Below, piece after piece: positions 41,925-64,000 of a stretch of 64,000 bases of DNA (positions are counted from its first letter, which is position 1; each line of letters begins with the position of its first letter). The stretch spans positions 10,537,726-10,601,725 of the forward strand of contig OZ038320.1 of the NCBI GenBank assembly GCA_964035795.1. Direction: 5' to 3'. A model generated the notes under the pieces. It was not told where the DNA came from. It worked only from the letters and a program-made list of their open reading frames with translations, and did no database searches. The stretch is from Pterobdella sp. o SKG-2022 (lineage: Eukaryota > Annelida > Clitellata > Hirudinida > Piscicolidae). A program made the translations under genes and the position numbers.

Positions 41925-42450
41925 CACTAAAAACTACTGCTTTGTAGACTGACTTGAGTGGACTGTGAAACTTTTTTCAAACTTTTTTTTTTAGTTTTTC
42001 AAAAGCACAACTGGCAATTCGGTTTTTGACCTCATCATCAATTTTTTTACAGCGATGAAGGTTACTGCCGAGTTAATGAAGTTTTGTACTGCTTGTATAT
42101 TCTGTCTTTGCTCTAAATAGTGAGGTTTGTGGGAAGGGTTTATGGAGCAAAAGGCAACACCACCATCATTTTTTTGGTGTTGATGATTAAACTGAAATTG
42201 TTACGAAAGGATGAAAGCTGATCTACCATCTGTTGTATCTCTTGCTCTGTAATAGCTTTGAATGCACAATCATTAGCAAAGAAAAGTTCTCTGTTTAGTG
42301 TGAACATCGGAGATTTTGAAGTATTTCATGGCACCGGTATCTGATGGGGATGCCAAGTGAAGTAACTTCAAAAGCTTCCGTCAACACTGCTACTAACATC
42401 AGGCAGAACAGTTTTGGAGCAGACACAGACTTGCTCTACACTGCTGGTCA
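41925..42450 (-). pseudogene. LINE reverse transcriptase fragment, minus strand
   Basis: The minus strand reads LFCLMLVAVLTEAF, RELFFANDCAF (in place of L-F-A-D-D-C-A), EQEIQQMVDQLSSFRNNFSL and INTKKMMV, then traces of Y-K-A-V-V. This matches the RT palm and thumb of a LINE common in marine invertebrates and fish. The second catalytic Asp is replaced (AND for ADD) and stops follow. The + strand fragment at 49470-50460 appears to be the endonuclease-to-RT linker of the same family. Confidence 0.7.
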
Positions 42451-43496
42451 CTTAGAAATGCTTTGAACTAGCACCATTGTTGAGCACTCTAAATTCTGAA
42501 TACACAGATATGATAAAATAACACAAAATTTTTATGCTTTTACCATTTCCAAAAGTATTGTTTAAGAAGAGAAAAATATTTTTCTTTACAAAAACCTTCA
42601 GCAGAAGAAAAAAATATTCTAAAAAAGAGTTTAGAAAAAAGTAAAAATGAAAATTTATAAAAAAACATATGTAGTAATATTATTGTTGAAATTCAAACTA
42701 TTTCAGGGAACAATGAAGTAATATTCAAAAAGATAATTCGTAACCACATAAAACGAATCTGTCAATGTAACCCACAGGCAATTAAATATTATCAATTTTC
42801 GATTAAAAAATTTTTAAACACTTAATGTTTCCGATTTATTTTTTACAGATCGAAACTATAACAGACTATTCTAAAAACATGGTTAATCTTTAATAAATAT
42901 TTAAAAACAATTCCGTGATAATGTTACTTTGTTAACGAAAAGCTTTGTACTTAATAAAATTACCTTTAGTGTTCAAATAATTTTCAGTAATTCCGTGTCG
43001 TTTTTGTGTATTTTAAGATTTTACTAAACAATGAAAATTATGAAAAAAAAAGAAAATTATTTTGTTTTTTAAAGATATTATTTGATATATAACAAAAAAG
43101 ATCGTATTGCTCGAACAAAGAAAAAATTGCAAGCTTTTTTGCTCGCCGCAAGCTTTAATTTGTAAGCTATATTACCGCAAGCATAACACTCCTGGATGAG
43201 CTATGTTACAATAAATCGTCGTTTTGAGCGTTTACTCTTAACTCATTTTTATTATAAAACAAATTTTTTTATATAAAGATTATTTAATGAATAATAATAC
43301 CCAAATAAATAATCTTTTTTATTTGTGAATTTTTGTCAACTAATCAAATATGTTTTTTTGAGGTTGTGGCTTGTGTGTTTTGATTCGACTGCGCATCACG
43401 AATCACAGGATAATAAACACAGAAAAGCTCTTAGTAATTGAAATAGCTCTTGTTACTTAAATGTTTTAGTTCATATCAACATATTATTATAGAAAC
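42451..43496. other. Region upstream of the beta integrin start
   Basis: AT-rich. Around 43130-43230 there is a slightly GC-richer patch repeating CGCAAGC (CCGCAAGCTTT, CCGCAAGCAT) that I cannot assign. It should contain the integrin promoter and 5' leader, but no core element is convincing. Confidence 0.45.
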
Positions 43497-56651
<13,155 letters not shown>

Positions 56652-59600
56652 TTACTACCAGTATCAGTTTCCAATCATTAAGCTTTTATGAACACAGTAT
56701 ACAACCAATGCTTTGCTATCATTTTCATAAAGTTTTTATACAGATTGATGTTAGTTTAAGGGTTTATTTCAATATGAATTCAGTTATTGTTGCAATCATT
56801 GTTATTTTAATTAAGTAAAAATGTCATTTAATTTTGAAACTCATTTGTTATGTGTTACAAAAGTACCGTTATTGTCGTGATGCATACTCCTCGTTAACGA
56901 GCATCCAAATAATCAACCTTTTGCACTGTTGTTTTTTATATGAATTTATTTTATTGTTAATTGCTTCAAATCTCAGTTGGCTTTATATGCACTTTTATTC
57001 TAATCACAATCATTGTCCATTCGTTTGCAGTTTTTACCCTATTTTTATATCGTTTTTCTCTGTAAGTCTTATGCCGTGCTTACTTTGTCTTAATCATGAA
57101 TGAAAAATTTTTATGCTGGTAATTCATTCAATTTGGCTGAATCAGTAATGGTAAATTAAGATGGGATATATATGGAAGATATTTTAATTTTATGTCTTCA
57201 GTCACGAAAATAATTAATTTCCTTGTTTTTGAAGTATTTTATTCATATGCGTTTTCTATACTACACTATTTTTCAGATTTTTATTTAATTATTTAATAGA
57301 TTTCATTATAGTTGACTGTTTTCTTAATAAAAAACGACAAAATCTCTTAATGAATCGAGGTTTCTATGAGTTGAAAAACTACATTATGTGGCTCTCCAGT
57401 AATGTATATCTTATTGATCTTATTAAACAAACGCCGTCATTAATAACAACTTTCAAATCCCGAGTCTGCAATGGTTTTCAAAGTTCAAAAGTAGTCAGTG
57501 ATTCATACGTCGTTATATTTGAATTCCACCGCAAAGCGAAGATACACTGTATTGTTTATAATTCATCTACGTTTCAGTTTTTAAACAAACCTCGATTTTT
57601 ATGGCTTTAATATCCTGATAAATACTAAAATAAACTTTGAGGATAATTTCAGCAAGTATGGCAGTGATATGTGTGTTAGATGCAACGAAGAACCCCTTGA
57701 AATGAGTGCCTTGGAGTAAACAATCACGCGTTAAGATTTATTATATGAGTGGCGCCTCCAAGACATTAGCTCTTTTGGATGTGTAGTATGTTTGTTTGAG
57801 TCTTGGCTATGTATGCAGTAAATCTTAGTATGAAAAATCAATGGATATATTCGTTGATTGTTCTTATCTTTATTCTCATCTTTTTTTGTCGAGTTTCAAT
57901 TATACTGATCATTAATTTGCTTTTATTCAGTTTTATGTTTAAAAATTTTATGCAATTGCTAAAAAACTTTGTTTCTAAACTAATAGAGCCAATTAAGCAA
58001 TATTTTTGCCCTTCGATTCAACAATAAAGATTATAATCTTTCGATTTGGAGGAGAAACAGAGTGAATGAATAGAGCATGCGTTTCAATGAAACTTTATCT
58101 TCTCATATCTTCATGCCAGACGAAATTAAAATATTTTCCAACTAATCAACCTCATTTTATTGAAATGTCTATATAAATATTCAAAATATTCTTTGAATTT
58201 CAATGCTAAAAACTCGAAGTAAGAGAACTGGTATACATATAATAGCGTTAAAATCAGTGATTAGGATATAAAGTAGTGCAGTGAAATCTACGTACATTAA
58301 AGTATACATACAAAGCTCATATACTTTCTAGACACAATCAGATATAAGAAGAATCTTCAGACACATCTTGTATCTATTCTAGATGACATTAGTGCATCTC
58401 TTTTATAACAGATTCATCAAAGAAGGAGATTTGAATAATTTATATAATTTTATTAAAAAATAGTTCGAAGACTTTTTAATAACTTGTCACAATAACACTT
58501 TGCCATGAAGGATCAATTTACTTGAATTTTTGAAGATGATAACTTTTGCAAGTATCTTGAGTCTCTTAATCTTCACAGGTCAGTCGATGTTCCTTGCTGC
58601 ATTCATTGACATTTCTTTATACCTCATGAATAAAAACTCAAAATAATAAAAAAAAAGTAACATTTCTTCGAGGAAAGTTTATACATTTTTTTTTAATTTT
58701 TAAAACTGAACATATAATATTTCAACTTATAAATGTCTTAATTATATTTCTAGAGTTCAGTAAACACCAATTATATTTTGGAAATATGGCTGTTTCTTCA
58801 TCGACATAAATACTTCTTTAAACGATTTATCAAGGTTATCTTATTAGGATCTGACTATCATGATTCTCTGTATTCAAAACAATCAAATATCCACATCAAA
58901 AACTGTGTGTGTTCCGCTTGTTTTCCTTTTTGACACGATTTTTATAGCATTTTTTATTTTTTTAGAGAGATCTTTGTATCTTTTTTTTAATTCAATTTTT
59001 TTGATTTTATCGTAAAATGAGGAAGTTTTTAGATACATATATTTTTTTTCATTTGAATATGTTTCAGCATTTTTTTAATATAACATAATTTTGTTTCAGT
59101 TTTTTTGATTTTCATATTTAAATATTTTTTTTGAATGGAAAATTTTTTATTACAAAATTAAATGTTTATTGTTCAACTTGCACATTTTAAGGGTGACAAG
59201 GTTTTTCAATTTGGAGGGGTTTATTACTTCAACACTTCATCGCATTTAGTTTTATTATTTTTAAATAAAAAGAAAGAAATTTGATACTGCGTGTCTTGAA
59301 ATTATGAATTTAGAAACTTTTAGTGGTAACAGAATACTCGTTAAGTTACTTATATTTCTAATGGCATAGTTTAAACTATCAAAAAAAACAAATTTAAAGC
59401 TATTTAGATAACGGATTTAACCTCGCTTGATATATAAAATAACGAAAATATACACACCCCTTAATAATCAGCTTAATCTCTATATATATATCAAGAGAAT
59501 CGGGAAAAAACTATTAATAAATAGAATACCTTTAACGTCGAGATAAAATACTTCTATAGACTCAATTAAAAGACCTACATCTACTACGGAAAATAAGGAA

Positions 59601-62310
59601 CATATCTGATATCAATTTATCAGCAGATTCCTTTTTCGATTGTCTTGCATTGCTTTAGACACACAAATTACGAGTGTCTTCATAGCTTTCATTTGTATTA
59701 TTTATCTATATCCTTTATGGTCGTTACGGAGCTATGAAGACTCATTTATATAACTATACCTACCTATTTTCAACTTAGTCTTAGTATCTTACTAACTCTA
59801 TGTTTTAAGCATGATAAGTTTTTACTTTAGTATCACCAGAATCACGATAAAGAAATCTAGAGCTTAATTTTTAAAGATTTATAAAAGTTATTGAGATTAA
59901 CGATCTATTTCAGTAGAAGATCTTATCAGAATGGATTCGTTTAAGTTTTATACCTTTTATATACCAGTATTTCAAAATCATGTATACCTTTAGTTAAATT
60001 TTTCATTGATTTGAATAAAGATTACTCTTCTTCAACTGAAGATTCTTATTTGAATAAAAATTATCTTCATAGAAAATAAATGCCTTTTTTCGATTTTTAA
60101 TATGAATGTTTTTAATAAAAAATTTCAAAACATACTTCAAAACCGTATTTAATTTGTTGTGGGTTATTAATGCTTCGAAAATCAATCGATAAAATAAAAA
60201 ATTATATTCTGATCATTATCAATAATGTGTTGCAGCTATAAATCAATGCATGGCAACAATGGAATACTTAAGGGTATAAGTTATCAATTAAAATGTCTAT
60301 CAATTGCATTTATAACGATTATAAAAGAGTATTTGGTTTTGTATATAAAAAACAGCTATTAAAATTTGTATATGTAAAAACAATACAAGTTTTTAGTTTT
60401 CCTATCACTATCGAAACCAACTCGATTGACACTGTCCATCATTTGATTGCCACTTTGATAAATGCGCTGAATAAAATATGATTTCAGATACTATATAGTG
60501 ACGTTATAACGATAATCGATCTTTTTATATAATATCATTATCAGCATACTCTGTCGAATTTTTGATATAGTAGTATTAATATTATTTAAATATAATCACA
60601 CCAGATTTTGTGTGGTTAAGAGTATTAATATTATCAAAATTATTAATATTATTAGCTCCTTGCTATATATTTTTCAATTTAGAAGTCGTTTTTATTGAAC
60701 TTATTTTGAAGCAATAAGTTAAACTCTTGAGTATTTTAAAAAGATATTGCAATGAAGACTGAACAAACTCCTAATTGAACGAGGAGGCTTAAGTTTCAAA
60801 CAAAGTTTCCGCTTCCAAATCTCCATCTCTACATCAGAAAATATTTAACACAAACTTGCTCAATATATTTCTATGAACAATTATTTTTCTTTGTCGAAAA
60901 TTTCTCGCTGGGACTTGTGGATAAATAAAAATCAAAAATTCCTTCATGGAAATTTCATTCTTAAATTGATAATCCCCTTAAATAATTTGAAGTTATAACA
61001 AGATTGTGTGCGAAGTGTATTACATTCAATAAATCCTTCAAACTTCCTTAACAGACTCAACACACAAATAAGACTTTAAAAATTGTGTCGTGTTTATTTT
61101 AAAGATTTAAAATGCACATATTTCTGAGAATCAATGACGAAAACGAATAATGTTTCAGATGTACTCAACGTGCTCGCTTCTAAAACTTAATCAATTCGCG
61201 AGATTATTAAAAAGTAACTTTAAATTTTTGTTTTCATGATCTTTTGACGTTTATCAACATAAAAGTTTTACACTCTTTTAAGAGCTTTCCACAAAATATA
61301 TCCAGAAGACTAAACAACCTTGAAATGTTTGTCATTATTGAAGCAATAAAAGTATTTAAAATTTTTATTTTGATTGAAGGTTGTTAAGTTAATTAGAAAG
61401 GTGTAGCCATAAAGATTGTCCACAACATTGACCCTTGTATCAAAGCATGAATAAGTAATAACAATGTTTGTTTTACTATAAGCGACAAATAGCTTTGGCT
61501 CATGGATGAATAATGTAGAAAAATAATATAGAAAATTGTTCTTCATAAAACATGTCTTTTTGAAGCATACGTTTCATTTGGAAACACTTATATAATTGAA
61601 AACAGATATGAAGCTAATTTTTTTCGAATCAAAACAATAAAAGAATTTTCAAATAAAATGCACAAGTTAGGTTTGAAATGTTGAAAATGTTTGAAGAAAA
61701 TGAAGATCCGTGTTTTAAAAAGGGTTATTATAGATAATGAAAGATGACATTTAAATTACAGTTAATAAATCAACAAAACTCTTTCAAAGTTATTTTTTAA
61801 TGTTGCATTATAATGATAGTGTTTAAATTCATGAGTTATATGCTTGAAGTTGAAAACTTTGTTGAAGGAAAGAATTGAAAACAAACAGGATATAATCGGC
61901 GCCACTAGAACAGGCAGGATCCGCTCTGTCTGAAACACCGACGCATATGTTTAACTCACGTACATAAACAATAACGTTTCAAAACTTCAAACTCATGTTA
62001 ACATTTATAACTATCACTTTTGATTTGTAATTGAGAATACCTTCCATTAGACGTTACCGGGGCATTAAAGATACAATAGAAAATGTTACGATTCGACTGT
62101 TCTTTGGATACATATTATCAGTAATGCAATATCTTTTGAGACAAGATAAAACAACTTCTAATAGAATCTACTTATTTATTAGACGCATATCAATGGAAAG
62201 TAAACAAGATTTCTTTGCGATGACCTTTGGCGGGTCAAAGCTAAGTCACGTGGTGTCATATATGAGGTTTGACGTCATTTCTTGGTTCGCTCCAAAAACG
62301 ACCTATATGA
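56652..62310. other. AT-rich region downstream of the integrin
   Basis: Contains the presumed integrin 3' UTR; the first AATAAA after the stop is near 57325. Beyond it I find no exon with conserved sequence, no RNA gene and no clear repeat. Short open frames here have no recognisable features. A slightly GC-richer patch at 61890-61950 (GGCGCCACTAGAACAGGCAG) could be repeat-derived. Confidence 0.5.
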
Positions 62311-62560
62311 TTGGATGGATTGGTGGATGAAGGAGTGGATTGGTGGATGAAGGAGTTGATTGGAGGATGAAGGAATGGATAAGGGGAAGAGAAGATGGTG
62401 AATGAAAGTAGGGGTGGATAAAAAGGAATTTAGGGTGAATAAAATGAAATTATTGTGAAAAGAAGTTCGTGTGAATGTTTGGATAAGTGAATGAGAGGAT
62501 AAATGGTTTGACAAACTGTTCAATGTAGGGATGGAAAGATGGTCAAATGGTAGATGACTG
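62311..62560. repeat. Degenerate GGATGAAGGA-type tandem repeat
   Basis: Repeated GGATTGGTGGATGAAGGAGT-like units, clearest at 62311-62390 and decaying into purine-rich sequence with GGATAA and GAATG words to about 62560. The purine/pyrimidine bias explains the 133-residue frame on the minus strand (62275-62676). Confidence 0.7.
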
Positions 62561-64000
62561 AGAAGATTAGCTTGATAGATGTGTATTTTCACGCTCAAAA
62601 TCAGTAAATGAACACGTATATGACCATAAAAATTTTTTCTTCTTTTAAATATTATTGAGGCATAAAAATAACTCAAAAATAAAAATAAACTGAAGACGAA
62701 GTTTTAGTGAAAAATAAGAAATAATGGTGAGTAGTTTAAAGAATCTTTCAAAGGAACTCATTAAGAATATCAAAACATTGTTCTTTGTCACGATCCATCA
62801 CTTAGAACATTTATTAATCATTGAAGCCGTTTTTCATGCGTATATTCGTGCATCAATCCTCTTTCAATCTCACATCCATCTAACATCGGCGTTTTATCTC
62901 TTTTATCTGTTGCACTCATTTTATGTAGCTTTTAACTTGGTTAATTCATGATTTTATTTCAACTTTTATTGAACTTAAATTTTTCATTTTTATTGTTTTC
63001 ATCAATCAAATAACGATAAAAATTTCTTCAAAGTTTTTTGAACCATTAAACATTGATGTGGCTCACATTTTAACATATCTTAACTCAAAAATTTTGGTTA
63101 ATTCCAAAACTTTGAAATCAAGCCATAATTCAAAAAATCTCTTTGAGAAAACACTTAGTACAAATAGCGCACCACCCACTTTGCTAACTACATCCCACCC
63201 ACACCACACACGAACTCTAATGCCTCTTCCTCATATATGTATCTTCAATCATGCGTCTAACTATCTATGATCGCTTTGGTGGATATTTTTTACTTTTTTT
63301 CCATTTTATAATTGCCTTTCGTGTTTATAAAGCTAATTGGTTTAAATAGTTAATAAGTTTTTTGTTTAAAAGTTTTTGTTATTGATTTAAAAATTTTTTT
63401 CTCAAAACTTTGATTTATTTATAAAACAATTTAGTTTTTTTTTGTTAGCTATAAACATAAAATAACAACACCTGAAATTAGTCTATATCTTTCAATTATT
63501 TCAACTTTATAATTAAATATTTTATCTGATAATAACTAAACTTTATCTTTAAACCAAAATTCCCTTTGCAACCACCTCTACTCCTCCTTCTGTGGTCTTC
63601 AGGTTCAACTTGTTGTTAGAACCAGGTTTCAAAAGGTATATAAGCTGTCAATTCCTTCGAATAAATTGTATACATGTATTTAATAAATTTAATTCAAGTT
63701 AAATTCATGGTCAATATTTTTAGAAATTCTGGACTTATTTTCTTCATCCATGAAGGAAAATTCGACACGGTTAAAGATAGACGAAATTAAATTTTGAAAT
63801 AAACGTCAGAGAGTGTATGATTGTTTCAAGTTGAAATATGTTGTTTATTGCATGCCAATGATTGAGACAGATATCGTTTGCTCATGCTATACGAAACCAC
63901 TCTCATATCTCAATAAGTTTCAAGATATCTAATCTTTTTTTAAGTTTAAATATTTTTTTATTTGAACATAAAAATGTATTTTTCAGTATTTAAATAGGTT
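62561..64000. other. AT-rich right end of window
   Basis: Apart from the weak minus-strand exon candidate near 63.6 kb I see no feature I can support. Confidence 0.45.
63565..63645 (-). CDS. Candidate isolated exon, unidentified protein
   Basis: Locally GC-richer. Read on the minus strand after an AG (TTGACAG) it encodes LIYLLKPGSNNKLNLKTTEG, then GVEVVAKGN-like sequence, with codon use more gene-like than its surroundings. Possible donors are GAG|GTGGTT or TTG|GTTTAA. I do not recognise the protein, and the plus strand also has an AG/GT-bounded short frame here, so this is tentative. It could be one exon of a gene running leftward from beyond the window. Confidence 0.25.

Overview
The window is AT-rich animal nuclear DNA (spliced genes, long introns, microsatellites, many non-LTR retrotransposon remnants and foldback elements). 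A roundabout receptor, the ciliary planar-polarity effector inturned and a beta integrin together point to a bilaterian with ciliated cells. I cannot place it in a phylum from sequence alone. One 200-base N run (14193-14392) shows this is a draft assembly.

Layout, left to right, all host genes on the + strand: (1) 792-19122, the 3' part of a Robo-type axon-guidance receptor: Ig3-Ig5, three FN3 domains, a transmembrane exon and an Asn/Gln-rich cytoplasmic tail. A block of four FN3 exons plus introns appears twice, apparently identical, on the two sides of the N gap. (2) 22677-29734, a complete inturned (INTU) gene of 19 exons and 1082 codons plus stop, with a PDZ domain and an unusual Lys/Glu-rich N-terminal exon carrying four copies of a GFFSxIFG-type motif. 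(3) About 31-42.5 kb, a mobile-element graveyard: RTE-type endonuclease debris, a broken RT gene whose halves point in opposite directions, a CR1/L2-like retrotransposon whose ORF1 has a CCCH zinc finger, and further RT remnants. Embedded in it is a 5'-truncated DNAJC3 (p58IPK) J-domain tail with splice phases intact but three in-frame stops. (4) 43497-56651, a complete beta integrin of 25 exons and 790 codons plus stop, whose introns hold RTE and other LINE remnants, a tRNA-derived SINE, half a foldback element and long GT and AGT microsatellites. (5) 56652-64000, mostly featureless AT-rich DNA, with one weak candidate exon on the minus strand near 63.6 kb.

The exon models were built by hand from homology, GT-AG sites and reading phase. 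Phases close exactly in all three genes, so I trust them. The genes do not form an operon-like system: Robo and integrin are cell-surface receptors and INTU is a ciliogenesis effector. No clear new biological system is visible. The most interesting signals are a strong excess of T at intron position +3, the foldback/TIR repeat families, a retroelement split by insertion plus inversion, the DNAJC3 remnant, and the INTU N-terminal repeats.
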